NCBI GenBank assembly: GCA_963592435.1
Contig: CAVAWT010000018.1
Coordinates: 1-30,980, forward strand
Direction: 5' to 3'
From: Phoenicibacter sp963592435
GTDB lineage: Bacteria > Actinomycetota > Coriobacteriia > Coriobacteriales > Eggerthellaceae
Length of the DNA stretch: 30,980 nt
Every line of letters starts with the position of its first letter. The stretch's first letter is position 1. A program made the position numbers and the translations under genes. Under the pieces are notes generated by a model. It did not search any database and had not been told where the DNA came from. It saw nothing but the letters and a program-made list of their open reading frames with translations. Shown here in pieces: positions 16,098 to 25,016 of this stretch.

Positions 16098-17099
16098 TTA
16101 TTCTTTGTGTGTCAAAAGAGCTTCGTGCATTGCACTTTTCACAAGCTCAACGACCTCTTCCAGCGGTTTTTCCATAACAATCCCAGAGGCGCCTTGGTGA
16201 CCACCGCCTCCGAACTGCGAGGCAATTTTTCTGACATCGATTTCACCAAGCGAACGAAGAGATACTTTGACGAACGTCTTTTCCTCTCGCGCCACAGCAA
16301 CAACTTTTGTGCCCTCCAAAGATCTCAATACATTGATCATTGCATCAAAATCGCCTTTGACTGCACCAGTTTCTTCAATTTCTGCGATTGACACTGAGCT
16401 TATGACTCCTGCACCATCATCGAAACCTTGCATGTTATCGATGACTTTCGATTGCAATTTATAGGAAGCAAGCGATTTTCTCATGTAAACATTTTCTGAA
16501 ACATATGAAGGGTTCGCACCAGCCTCAACCATCTCGCAAGCTCGCTTGAAAGCTCGAACGTCTGTGTTTTGATATTGAAAGTTACCAGTGTCAGTTGAAA
16601 GACCTGTGAAACAACAAAGAGCGATGTCTGACGTTCTTTCAACATCCATAAAATCAAGCAACTCCCAAACAAGCACAGATGTTGACGCTGCGGAGGTGTC
16701 TGTGAAGGTGAACTGGGTTGCTCTCTCGTCTTCTGCATGGTGGTCAAGAGTAAACGTGTTCGGTGTGTTGTCTTTTAGCTTCGTTGCCGCAAAGCCCATC
16801 CGCTTGTCGTTCGGCGTGTCGATCATCAAAAAAGCGTCGGCAATTTTTTTGACATGACCAGAATAAACCAAATCGTCAAAACCAGGCAAAAAGTCATAAT
16901 GCTTTGGTGCTGGTTCTTTTAGGGCAAGCAACACATCAACCTTGATGTCATGTTGTTCTAAAGCCAATTTCAACGCAAGAGCAGAGCCGATGCAATCCCC
17001 ATCGGGACTTGCATGCCCACAAATTTGAACATAGTCATTCTGCAAAATTTTAGCAGCAAGCTCTTTTAGCGTAACGTTTGTGTGAGGTGTTATGCCCAT
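16098..17099 (-). CDS. nrnA: DHH-family nanoRNase / pAp phosphatase
   Basis: 333 aa DHH-DHHA1 phosphoesterase. Motifs are GHASPDGDCIGSALAL, FLMIDTPN, the DHH in FTLDHHAEDE, and the DHHA1 motif FGGGGHQGASG near the C-terminus. Such proteins degrade very short oligoribonucleotides and dephosphorylate 3'-phosphoadenosine 5'-phosphate. Its place between rbfA and truB is the usual Gram-positive order. ATG at 17099; 21 bases after rbfA. Confidence 0.92.
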   Translation of the reverse strand: MGITPHTNVTLKELAAKILQNDYVQICGHASPDGDCIGSALALKLALEQHDIKVDVLLALKEPAPKHYDFLPGFDDLVYSGHVKKIADAFLMIDTPNDKRMGFAATKLKDNTPNTFTLDHHAEDERATQFTFTDTSAASTSVLVWELLDFMDVERTSDIALCCFTGLSTDTGNFQYQNTDVRAFKRACEMVEAGANPSYVSENVYMRKSLASYKLQSKVIDNMQGFDDGAGVISSVSIAEIEETGAVKGDFDAMINVLRSLEGTKVVAVAREEKTFVKVSLRSLGEIDVRKIASQFGGGGHQGASGIVMEKPLEEVVELVKSAMHEALLTHKE

Positions 17100-17120
17100 T
17101 TTTTGATCACGTTTAGAAAA

Positions 17121-17483
17121 TTACTCTTCTTCTGCATCTGAGTAAGCAAAATGTTCTTTTTCTTGCTCAATGAAATCTTCAATTCTCACAGCACGATCAA
17201 TTGTCTCGTCCAAATGAAAGCGCAGTTCAGGTGACTTTTTCCAAGCCAAGTTTCTCGCCATAACAGAGCGGATGTGACCCTTCGCTTTGTTGAGCGCAAC
17301 TTCAGCAGTTTCATAATTATCAGGATCACAAGTGAAGAAAACATCAGCATATGCTCGATCAAACGAAACATTGCAAGAAGTGATCGTCACAAATTGCAAG
17401 CGCGGATCACTCACTTCAAACATCAAAATGTTTGAAATCTCGCACCTGCACTGCTCATCAACTTTTCTGTTGGTTCTCTTCAT
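17121..17483 (-). CDS. rbfA: 30S ribosome-binding factor A
   Basis: 120 aa, normal for the family. N-terminal MKRTNRKVDEQCRCEISNIL, then the KH-like fold with VSDPRLQFVTITSCNVSFDR and AYADVFFT, and the closing RFHLDETIDRAVRIEDFIE. It acts in late 16S rRNA maturation and cold adaptation of the 30S subunit. It starts at ATG 17483, 19 bases behind infB. Confidence 0.95.
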   Translation of the reverse strand: MKRTNRKVDEQCRCEISNILMFEVSDPRLQFVTITSCNVSFDRAYADVFFTCDPDNYETAEVALNKAKGHIRSVMARNLAWKKSPELRFHLDETIDRAVRIEDFIEQEKEHFAYSDAEEE

Positions 17484-17502
17484 CTTGTTACTCTAAAAAA
17501 AC

Positions 17503-20244
17503 CTATTCTGTTCTCTCGACAGTTTCGAGTGTGTAACCCTCAATTGTGTCGCCAATCTTGACATCTTGGAACCCAGAAACACCGATTCCGCATTCAAAAC
17601 CACTGCGTATTGTTTTAACGTCGTCTTTGAGGTGGCGCAGTGACCCGATTTCACCTTCAAACACAACAGTTCCGTCACGAACAACGCGCACCTTGTCGTC
17701 ACGGTTAATCTCACCTTCCATGACATAGCAACCTGCAATCGTTCCAACTTTTGGAACTTTGAATGTTTCACGCACTTCCGCAATGCCAGTGTCTTTCTCA
17801 ACGATGTCAGGAGACAACATTCCAACACGCGCTGCGTTGATGTCTTCGATTGCTTTGTAAATGACGTTATAGAGACGAATGTCCACTTTCTCTCGCTCTG
17901 CAATTTGACGAGATTTGCCAGTTGGACGAACATTAAATCCAATGATGATTGCGTCTGATGCCGCAGCCAAAGTGACATCTGTCTCCGTAATTCCACCAAC
18001 AGCACTGTGAACAACGTTTATGCGGACCTCGCTTTGGTCCATTTTATCAAAAGCATCAACGAGTGCTTCGATCGAGCCCTGAACGTCAGCTTTCAAGATG
18101 AGGTTCAAGTCAACCGTCTTGCCCTCCTCAATTTTGCCGAAGAGCTCATCAAGTGTCATATGACCCTTTTGTTGCTCAGCTAAACGTGCTCTCAAAGCTC
18201 TTTCTTCTGCCAAATGGCGAGCGTCGCGCTCATCTGCAAACACGCGGAATTCGTCACCTGCAACAGGCACTGAACCAAGACCTAAAATCTCAACTGGATC
18301 AGCAGGGAATGCCTCATCAACGTGCTCTCCCAAAGGATTTATCAACGCACGAACACGACCATAGGAACTTCCAGCGACAACAGTATCTCCAGGATGAAGC
18401 GTGCCACGCTGGACCAGAACTGTCGCAACTGGACCTCTTCCTTTGTCGAGGTTCGACTCAATAACAAACCCAGAAGCAAGCGCATCAGGGTTAGCTTTCA
18501 GCTCCAAAACATCCGCCTGAAGCAAAATTGTTTCCAACAAATCATCGATGTGAAGGTTTTTCTTAGCAGACACATCGACAAACATGTTTTTGCCACCCCA
18601 TTCCTCTGGGATGACTTCATATTCTGTCAACTCGGTGCGAACACGCTCAGGGTTTGCGCCATCTTTGTCAACCTTATTGACAGCAACGACGATCGGAACG
18701 TCTGCAGCTTTTGCGTGGTTAATTGCCTCGATTGTTTGTGGCATGACGCCGTCATCTGCAGCGACAACAAGCACGATGACGTCTGTAACCTGCGCACCTC
18801 TTGCACGCATTGCAGTAAACGCTTCGTGTCCTGGCGTGTCGATAAAAGTTATTTGATGGTCATTGATTTCAACAACAGACGCACCGATGTGCTGGGTGAT
18901 TCCGCCAGCCTCACTCGACACAACACCTGTGTGACGAATTGCATCGAGAAGCGATGTTTTGCCGTGGTCAACGTGCCCCATGACAGTGACTACTGGTGGT
19001 CGTGGCTTCAAATCATCTTCAGTGTCGTTTATGACGACAGCATATTCTTCATCAGGAGAGATGATTCTCACTTTTCTGTCCAAGTCAGAAGCAACAAGCT
19101 CAATGAGGTCATTTGTCATCGTTTGAGTTAGAGTCAAAGCTTGACCAAGCAAGAACAAGCGCTTGACGATGTCACCAGATGGCACATTCAAGAGATCTGC
19201 GACTTTGCCAACAGAAGCACCTTCTGGAATCTCAACAACCGACTCGTCTAACACGAGCGATGGATCTAAGCCCTTTGCGATCGCTTCAGCTTCTGCGCGT
19301 TCACGCGCTTCCTCCTCGCGCTTTTCTTTTCTCTTTTTGCGCCTGCCTTCACCTGCTTTTGAAGCCGCAGCTTGAACTGCTGCTCGAGCTTCTGCTAAAA
19401 CTTTGTCGCGTTGAAGCTTTTCAACTTCAACAGCCATTTGTTTATATCTATCTTCGCTCGGATCTGAATTTTCGAGTTCTGGAACAACTTGAGCGTTCCT
19501 CTTGTTCTTCTTTGCCTTCTCGACAACTTCGCCCATGCGCTTTTTCTCAGACTCGACCTGCTCAAGAAGCGTTTTAAACTTCTTTGCAGTTCCGGTCGGC
19601 TTCGTTGGCAACTTCTTCTTTGGCTTTTTCTTTTCTTCTGGCTTTTCTTTTTGAGCCTCTTTAGGCGCATTCTTATGACGGAGGCTCTCCTCAATTTTCG
19701 CCTTTTTGTCAGCCTGTGCCTTATTTTTCTTGACCTGCGCGATTAATTTTTTTGCAGCGGCCTCTCTTTTTGCACGATCCTTTTCTTCCAAAATCTGCTT
19801 TTCAAGCTTGGCAAGTCCCGCATCGTGTGACTCTGTCTTAATCTTTTTAACAGCCTTCTTTATGTCGTCAGCTGTCACCTTGACATCTTTTTTAGGCTCT
19901 TTCTTTTCTTCCTTTTTTAACTCTGGTGTCGTTTTCGCTTTGTGCGCTTCGCGCTCTTTAAGCTCTTCTTCGCGAGCTTTTTTTCTGGCTTCACGCTCAG
20001 CCTTTTCTTTTTCTTTCTTTTTCTTTAGCTCCGCCTCGACTTTTTTCTTCGTCTCAGCATCAACTTCTCCACCAGCGACAACAACTTCTTTTGCAAGCTT
20101 TTCGCGAGCGAGCTTGACGTCGTCTGCCGACATTGGGCTTGCGTGCGTCTTCACCTTGATGCCAATTTCATTGAGCTTTTTAACGAGCTCCTTTGGATCC
20201 ATATTAATTTCATTTGCTAACTGTTTAACACGCATATCACTCAT
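17503..20244 (-). CDS. infB: Translation initiation factor IF-2
   Basis: 913 aa. It begins with the IF2-N motif RVKQLANEINMDPKELVKKL, followed by a very Lys/Glu/Ala-rich, probably coiled or disordered region (about 60-340). A second IF2-N motif follows (GKVADLLNVPSGDIVKRLF). The GTPase has G1 GHVDHGKT (about 422-429), G3 DTPGHEAF (about 469) and G4 NKVDKDGANP (about 523). Domains II and the C-terminal fMet-tRNA-binding region are complete. The ATG at 20244 has GAGGTGG close upstream; an in-frame ATG three codons later is possible. It follows nusA with a 50-base gap. Confidence 0.97.
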   Translation of the reverse strand: MSDMRVKQLANEINMDPKELVKKLNEIGIKVKTHASPMSADDVKLAREKLAKEVVVAGGEVDAETKKKVEAELKKKKEKEKAEREARKKAREEELKEREAHKAKTTPELKKEEKKEPKKDVKVTADDIKKAVKKIKTESHDAGLAKLEKQILEEKDRAKREAAAKKLIAQVKKNKAQADKKAKIEESLRHKNAPKEAQKEKPEEKKKPKKKLPTKPTGTAKKFKTLLEQVESEKKRMGEVVEKAKKNKRNAQVVPELENSDPSEDRYKQMAVEVEKLQRDKVLAEARAAVQAAASKAGEGRRKKRKEKREEEARERAEAEAIAKGLDPSLVLDESVVEIPEGASVGKVADLLNVPSGDIVKRLFLLGQALTLTQTMTNDLIELVASDLDRKVRIISPDEEYAVVINDTEDDLKPRPPVVTVMGHVDHGKTSLLDAIRHTGVVSSEAGGITQHIGASVVEINDHQITFIDTPGHEAFTAMRARGAQVTDVIVLVVAADDGVMPQTIEAINHAKAADVPIVVAVNKVDKDGANPERVRTELTEYEVIPEEWGGKNMFVDVSAKKNLHIDDLLETILLQADVLELKANPDALASGFVIESNLDKGRGPVATVLVQRGTLHPGDTVVAGSSYGRVRALINPLGEHVDEAFPADPVEILGLGSVPVAGDEFRVFADERDARHLAEERALRARLAEQQKGHMTLDELFGKIEEGKTVDLNLILKADVQGSIEALVDAFDKMDQSEVRINVVHSAVGGITETDVTLAAASDAIIIGFNVRPTGKSRQIAEREKVDIRLYNVIYKAIEDINAARVGMLSPDIVEKDTGIAEVRETFKVPKVGTIAGCYVMEGEINRDDKVRVVRDGTVVFEGEIGSLRHLKDDVKTIRSGFECGIGVSGFQDVKIGDTIEGYTLETVERTE

Positions 20245-20294
20245 TTGCCACCTCGCTTCCTAATTTCTTAATTCTCTATTCTTGCAAAAGAGCC

Positions 20295-21500
20295 TTAATT
20301 TTCTTCCATTTTCGCATGAACTCCGCAATACCTCGAGCCTGGTCTCGCGTGGTTTCTGCATCTAATCCCACTGTCACTGACATATGCACAAGTCTCATCG
20401 ACCTCTTCTTCTTCGACGTCTGGAGCTTCCTCATTCAAAGGTTCGCCTGAGAAGCTTGCGCTCTTGATGTCGATGTGCCATCCAGTGAGCCTTGCAGCAA
20501 GTCTTGCATTTTGTCCTTCTTTGCCAATTGCCAGCGAAAGCTGGTCATCAGAAACAACGACAGTCGCGAAGTGTGATTCCTCGTCAATCGTCACAGAAGT
20601 GATTCTTGCAGGCGAAAGCGCATTTGCGATGTAGACTTCAGGGCGTTCGTCATAAGCAACAATGTCGACTCTCTCATTTTTGAGCTCTTCGACAACCATT
20701 CTGACGCGCGAGCCCTTGGGGCCAACGCAAGCTCCAACTGGGTCGAGATTTGCCTCTTTTGAAGCAACAGAAATTTTAGAACGATCGCCTGCCTCTCTCG
20801 CTATCGACTTGATCTCAACAACACCATCATAAACTTCAGGCACCTCCATCTCAAAGAGGCGACGAAGCAAATCTGGGTGCGTTCTTGAAACAACAATCGT
20901 TGGTCTGCTGAGTTCGCCTTTAACGTGGTGCTCATCTCCATTTGGGTTTCTCACCTTCAAGATGTAGAGCTTCAAGCGCTGATTGTGATGATATCTTTCG
21001 TTGTCGGGACGCTCGTTTAACTCGTTAGGATGACGCCTCAAATCGAAGTGCGGAAGCTCTGCTTCAACGCCATCTCTGATTTTTATGATCGTAAAATCTT
21101 TAGTTCCCTGCAAAACTGTGCCAGTGATCAGATCACCAACCCTCTTTGAAAATTCATCATAGATTGAAAGGCGTGTTGCGTCGCGTACTATGCTGGAAAT
21201 GACACCTTTAGCATTTTGCGCCGCAATTCTGCTGACGTCTTTTGGCGTGATGTCAACTTCTTCAAAGTCATCATATTCGCCAGTTTCCTCATTGATGTCG
21301 CCAACAGGAACAAGCTCATAGACATAGATCCTGCCAGATTTCCTGTCGATCGTGACCCTTGCAGGATTGACAAGTCCCAAAATTTTCTCGTAGCTTTTCG
21401 CAAGCGAATCTTCCAATTTCTCGACGATGTAAAACTCGTCGATTCCGCGCTCATGCGCCAGCGACTGCAATGCATCAATCAGATTAGTGTTGTCTGCCAT
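20295..21500 (-). CDS. nusA: Transcription factor NusA with a C-terminal Cys/His tail
   Basis: 401 aa. The N-terminal RNA polymerase-binding domain (about 1-125) is followed by an S1 domain (GDLITGTVLQGTKDFTIIKI) and tandem KH domains (DPVGACVGPKGSRVRMVVEEL and LSLAIGKEGQNARLAARLTG). After a short acidic linker the protein ends with Cys371-X9-Cys381-X10-Cys392-X2-His395, a probable zinc-binding tail (CAYVSDSGIRC, RYCGVH). Many Gram-positive genomes have a separate ylxR gene between nusA and infB; none is present here. ATG at 21500. NusA modulates pausing, termination and antitermination, and may control its own operon through the leader hairpin before rimP. Confidence 0.95.
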   Translation of the reverse strand: MADNTNLIDALQSLAHERGIDEFYIVEKLEDSLAKSYEKILGLVNPARVTIDRKSGRIYVYELVPVGDINEETGEYDDFEEVDITPKDVSRIAAQNAKGVISSIVRDATRLSIYDEFSKRVGDLITGTVLQGTKDFTIIKIRDGVEAELPHFDLRRHPNELNERPDNERYHHNQRLKLYILKVRNPNGDEHHVKGELSRPTIVVSRTHPDLLRRLFEMEVPEVYDGVVEIKSIAREAGDRSKISVASKEANLDPVGACVGPKGSRVRMVVEELKNERVDIVAYDERPEVYIANALSPARITSVTIDEESHFATVVVSDDQLSLAIGKEGQNARLAARLTGWHIDIKSASFSGEPLNEEAPDVEEEEVDETCAYVSDSGIRCRNHARPGSRYCGVHAKMEEN

Positions 21501-21547
21501 CTTCCTAAACTTGCCTTTCTAATCTATTATTCTTTAAAAATTCCTTT

Positions 21548-22006
21548 TTAAATTTTTCCAATTAAATTTGCTCTTTTAATGTTGTCAAAATCGAGTTTGC
21601 TCTCGCCATTCTCATCTTCAACAACAATCGTTTTTCCTTCGACAGCCAAAATTTTACCGTTAAAATTTCTTCTGCCTTCGACAGGCATCTGCGTTCTGAT
21701 GTGCGCTTCGCTTCCAACAAACTGCTCAAAATGCCTCAAAAGCACAAGTGGTCTGTCAATCCCAGGAGAAGAAACTTCCAATGTGTAGGGCGCATCGAAC
21801 GGGTCGATCTCCTCGATCGTCGGGTTCAAACACGCTTGCGCACTTGCCAACTCTTCAAAAGAAACTCCACCTTCAACGTCAATGAACACTTTCAGAATTG
21901 GAGACTTCTTTGAGCCAACGACAGAAACGCTGACGACTTCAAAGCCGTTTTCATCCGCCACTTTCTCAAGTGAGTCGAAAATCTGTTTCTCAAATTCGCT
22001 AAGCAA
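21548..22006 (-). CDS. rimP: Ribosome maturation factor RimP
   Basis: 152 aa with the start chosen here. Motifs are EVVSVSVVGSKKSPILKVFI, PYTLEVSSPGIDRPL and the C-terminal SH3-like domain. The frame is open back to an ATG at 22048, but that ATG lies inside the loop of a terminator-like hairpin and lacks a ribosome site. TTG at 22006 follows AAAGGA with 4-5 bases spacing and gives the usual family length (about 150 aa). It acts in 30S assembly and heads the rimP-nusA-infB operon. Confidence 0.9.
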   Translation of the reverse strand: MLSEFEKQIFDSLEKVADENGFEVVSVSVVGSKKSPILKVFIDVEGGVSFEELASAQACLNPTIEEIDPFDAPYTLEVSSPGIDRPLVLLRHFEQFVGSEAHIRTQMPVEGRRNFNGKILAVEGKTIVVEDENGESKLDFDNIKRANLIGKI

Positions 22007-22027
22007 TTCTTCCTTTAGTCTCCTAAA

Positions 22028-22055
22028 ATAAAAAAAGCGGGCGCACATGCCTGCT
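22028..22055 (-). terminator. Terminator-like hairpin in the rimP leader (candidate attenuator)
   Basis: Minus strand AGCAGGC and GCCCGCT form a 7-bp stem with one A-C mismatch and a 6-base loop, followed by TTTTTTTATTTT. It sits between the promoter at 22095-22123 and the rimP start at 22006. Transcripts must therefore read through it to express nusA and infB. Confidence 0.7.
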
Positions 22056-22094
22056 TTTCTAAACGCAAAAGTGTTATTTCCTAAAAGCTAATCA

Positions 22095-22123
22095 ATTTTA
22101 ACAAATAATTTTGTGTGTGTCAA
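22095..22123 (-). promoter_or_regulatory. Promoter of the rimP-nusA-infB operon
   Basis: Minus strand TTGACA (22118-22123), exactly 17 bases, then TAAAAT (22095-22100). Predicted start near 22088 gives a leader of about 80 bases containing the hairpin at 22028-22055. Confidence 0.85.
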
Positions 22124-22147
22124 ATTGAGGATAGTGAAGAAAGCTGA

Positions 22148-22193
22148 GGGGTCTGACCCCTTGCGTTTTCCCAGTGTATGAAGGGTCTGACCC
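22148..22193. repeat. Pair of GGGTCTGACCC palindromic repeats
   Basis: Cores at 22149-22159 and 22183-22193, spaced 34 bp, separated by text resembling the family spacer (TTTTCCCAGTGTATGAA). They lie between grdD's terminator and the rimP promoter. Confidence 0.85.
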
Positions 22194-22227
22194 CCTGTGG
22201 ATCCCCCCCCATACATAGAAAAGGGCA

Positions 22228-22257
22228 CAAAAAAGACCAGCCGTGACAGCTGGTCTT
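22228..22257 (-). terminator. Terminator of the grdC-grdD operon
   Basis: Minus strand AAGACCAGC, a 7-base loop and GCTGGTCTT form a perfect 9-bp stem followed by TTTTGTG. It lies about 30 bases after the grdD stop. Confidence 0.9.
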
Positions 22258-22285
22258 GTTAAGCAACAAAATGTCAGTAGAGTTT

Positions 22286-23446
22286 TTACTGAATGTAGCC
22301 ACCCTTTTTGAGGATTTCTTTTGCAGCGTCGAGTTTTGCATCGTTGACCTTGATGATTGGTCCTGTGCAACCCATGCCACTTTCTGCATAGATTCCCTCT
22401 TTCCAAAGGGATTTTTGCGCATCTTCCAAATCCATGACTTCGATGCCAGGAATTTGCGAAGTTGTTGGCTCCGCTGGTGGAGCTACCACCTCTTCGCCTG
22501 CACCTTCTGAGGACTTTGCTGCAGCTGCTTTGAGCTCTTCGCGGATTTTCTTCAATCCTGCGTTGTTTGCTGCTTGGAACTCTTTTTCTGCAACCTTAAA
22601 CACTCCACCTCGCACAAGCTGTGCTGCATATTTGATCGCGTTTGCAATGACAGGAGCACCTGACGCGCGCGAAACAATCATGACGAGCTTGTTATAGCCC
22701 TCGCCGATTCCAGGACCATATCCATAACCCATTGCCTCAAATGATCCTCCCGTGCAATAGGAACTCATAATCTTTGAAAGGACATTGCCCGTCAAAGAGT
22801 CGCAAACCATTACGTCTGCTGAACCTTGCAAAACGTCGTTTCCGCGCATAACGCATCCGCCGTCTGCGCGTGAGCTTTCTGCAAAGTGGATGTCATAGCC
22901 ACCATCAGCGAGCTGCTTCAATGCTTTTTCGCATTGACGAGCCCCGTTGACATTGACTATGCCCACGCTAGGCTCTGCAACGCCACAAGCTTTAGCAGTG
23001 ATGATGCCATAGACTGCATTTAAAATCATTCCTTCAACATTGTCTGTTGAAGAAGTGCCTGTTGTTGTTGCGAGATACATCTCCTTGCCTTTTGCAGGAG
23101 TGATCGCGCGACCAACAGTTGAAACGCCAATTGGGAAAGGGAAATGCATTGTCACAGCGCCGTCAAGCTCGCCTGAGTCAAGCATTGCTTCCATTTTGTC
23201 GTGGCCTTCTTCGTCGTCTTTAACCTTGACGGTTGTCACTTCAGGGTGCTCAAGAGAGCCGATGTAGTAAACATCAACGCCTGCGCGTGCAGCCTCGACT
23301 GCAGCCTCCATGGCGTTTTCCTCGCCATGCTCGCTTCCCATTCCAGTGATGCCAATTTTTGGCTTAACGCCGATAGAGCCATCCTGCAAACCTTCCGCAA
23401 CAGCGGTGAAAGTTTGTTTAATCATACCTTCGATTGAATTTGCCAT
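22286..23446 (-). CDS. grdD: Glycine/sarcosine/betaine reductase component C, alpha subunit
   Basis: 386 aa, matching GrdD, which is related in fold to PlsX and phosphate acyltransferases. With GrdC it forms component C (acetyl-phosphate-forming), which takes the carboxymethyl group from selenoprotein A and releases acetyl phosphate. Recognisable stretches are KPKIGITGMGSEHGEENAME, GAVTMHFPFPIGVSTVGRAI and the C-terminal SGMGCTGPI. In that last motif Cys360 matches the position of the thioester-forming cysteine described for GrdD. An Ala/Glu/Pro-rich linker lies at about 310-335. ATG at 23446 with AAAGGAG 8 bases upstream; 34 bases after grdC. Confidence 0.9.
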   Translation of the reverse strand: MANSIEGMIKQTFTAVAEGLQDGSIGVKPKIGITGMGSEHGEENAMEAAVEAARAGVDVYYIGSLEHPEVTTVKVKDDEEGHDKMEAMLDSGELDGAVTMHFPFPIGVSTVGRAITPAKGKEMYLATTTGTSSTDNVEGMILNAVYGIITAKACGVAEPSVGIVNVNGARQCEKALKQLADGGYDIHFAESSRADGGCVMRGNDVLQGSADVMVCDSLTGNVLSKIMSSYCTGGSFEAMGYGYGPGIGEGYNKLVMIVSRASGAPVIANAIKYAAQLVRGGVFKVAEKEFQAANNAGLKKIREELKAAAAKSSEGAGEEVVAPPAEPTTSQIPGIEVMDLEDAQKSLWKEGIYAESGMGCTGPIIKVNDAKLDAAKEILKKGGYIQ

Positions 23447-23480
23447 AATTTTGACTCCTTTTGTCTATTCTTTACTCTTC

Positions 23481-25016
23481 TTATTCTGCAGTTAAGGAGT
23501 CTGCAAATTCCTTCATTGCCTTGCCGACCAAAACATTGACTTCTTCTTGTGTGACTGCACCTGAAGTCTCTTCCTCGCCAGTGTTTGGTTCGATGAGGAA
23601 TGAAACGCCGTCGAAGAGGTTTGTCATACGACCCAAGAACAAAGAGCCTTTGCCGATGATCATCGCATTCTTGATTTTGCCACTCATGAGGTCTTCGCGA
23701 GCAAATCCGATGTATGGAACGCCTGATGGGATGTGACCTTGCGTTGGAGCCCAACCAGTGAGTCCGTGCTCTTTCAGGAAGTTTGGAAGATCTTTTGGTG
23801 TCATCTCTCCACCTTTAGCAGCAAGAGCACCAATCATCTTATAGTTTGCCTCTGGAACGTCACCTGCACCAGCTGGCTTTGTGATGTCCGGGTTCTGCAT
23901 TTCTGGAGAATATTTGTCAACGTCAGTGATCTTCATGCCAACCTTCTCCAATGGAGCTTTGACAAGAGATGTGATGACAGCTTGTGGAGCAGAACCAGTT
24001 CCGACTGAGTGGCGTCCGCAAACTTCCAAGTTAATGAATGGGTTAACGCCGTCGTTTTGTGTGAGAACAACTGCGAAACCACCCAAGCAATCCTCAAGCA
24101 CTGGCATGTCTTTTTCGACATGGTTTTTGCCGTTCATACCAAGCTTAGCTGTGCAACCGCCAGATGTGACAACGACTGTTTTATATGTGCCTGCAGCAAC
24201 AAGAGAAGCAGCGTTGATGATTGAATGGCAAGGAGCAGCGCAGAAACCACGAGTGTCAGATCCTGATGCGTTTGAAAGACCAGCGACCTCTGCCGCAGCC
24301 TTTGCGAAGTTGCCACCACCACGTTGGTTCATGTCACCGCAAGCCTCTTCAGCGCAGTCAATGACATATTCGACTTCGTCTTTTGAAATGCCAGCGTTGC
24401 GCACAGCATAGAGAAGAGCAAGAACTGAAGAAGCTTTGCTCATCAAGTTCTCATGCATAACATGGCTTGAGAGGTTGACATCGATGTCGTGAGCTGGTTT
24501 AATGCAACCAACGAGTTTACCATCATTAAAGAGTGGCTCTGCATGATCGTTGTCAACGAGGTCCTGGATTTCTGACTCTTCAACACCCTCGAGAACGCCG
24601 TTTACGATTTCTTCGTCGATGATTTCATTGGCAGCAAATTTGTCTTTTGTTGCAGCAACAAAACCTTTCTCGAGCTTGACAACCTCGAATTGGTCGCAAA
24701 CTTGCACGAGAAGCAAGAATTCGTCTTGTGGCATGATCTCGCCATATTTACCAAAACGCTCTGCCCCGTCCATTTTTTTGTCATAATAAGGGAACTCGAC
24801 TTCTGCGAGATCATCAGGATGTGCATTGCCGATGTAGACCTGATTTGGCCAATAATCAACAGCGTCCTGATAGGAACGGATGTGCTTTGGGCACTCCTTC
24901 AGATAGTCACCATCAGGGTTAACAATCTTTTCTGTCGTTTGTGTTGTGCCGTTTTGCATAACCATGTCAGGAGTGTGAACCAAGACATAGCCAGCACCTT
25001 TGATAACTGGTTTCAT
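23481..25016 (-). CDS. grdC: Glycine/sarcosine/betaine reductase component C, beta subunit
   Basis: 511 aa, matching GrdC, which has a thiolase/FabH-like fold. The N-terminus KPVIKGAGYVLVHTPDMVMQ and the region SGSDTRGFCAAPCHSIINAA with several cysteines are typical. It also carries GGCTAKLGMNGKNHVEKDMP and EEETSGAVTQEEVNVLVGKA near the end. It is cotranscribed with grdD. No grdA, grdB, grdE, grdX, trxA or trxB is within this window, so the selenoprotein and substrate-specific subunits would have to be elsewhere. ATG at 25016 with TGGAG about 10 bases upstream. Confidence 0.9.
   Translation of the reverse strand: MKPVIKGAGYVLVHTPDMVMQNGTTQTTEKIVNPDGDYLKECPKHIRSYQDAVDYWPNQVYIGNAHPDDLAEVEFPYYDKKMDGAERFGKYGEIMPQDEFLLLVQVCDQFEVVKLEKGFVAATKDKFAANEIIDEEIVNGVLEGVEESEIQDLVDNDHAEPLFNDGKLVGCIKPAHDIDVNLSSHVMHENLMSKASSVLALLYAVRNAGISKDEVEYVIDCAEEACGDMNQRGGGNFAKAAAEVAGLSNASGSDTRGFCAAPCHSIINAASLVAAGTYKTVVVTSGGCTAKLGMNGKNHVEKDMPVLEDCLGGFAVVLTQNDGVNPFINLEVCGRHSVGTGSAPQAVITSLVKAPLEKVGMKITDVDKYSPEMQNPDITKPAGAGDVPEANYKMIGALAAKGGEMTPKDLPNFLKEHGLTGWAPTQGHIPSGVPYIGFAREDLMSGKIKNAMIIGKGSLFLGRMTNLFDGVSFLIEPNTGEEETSGAVTQEEVNVLVGKAMKEFADSLTAE

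Noticed and set aside
19500..20200. Long plus-strand open frames opposite infB
   Set aside because: They are shadows caused by the Lys/Glu/Ala-rich codons of the IF-2 N-terminal region.
22007..22048. Longer RimP N-terminus from ATG 22048
   Set aside because: This ATG lies in the loop of a terminator-like hairpin, has no ribosome site, and the extra 14 residues are unlike RimP.
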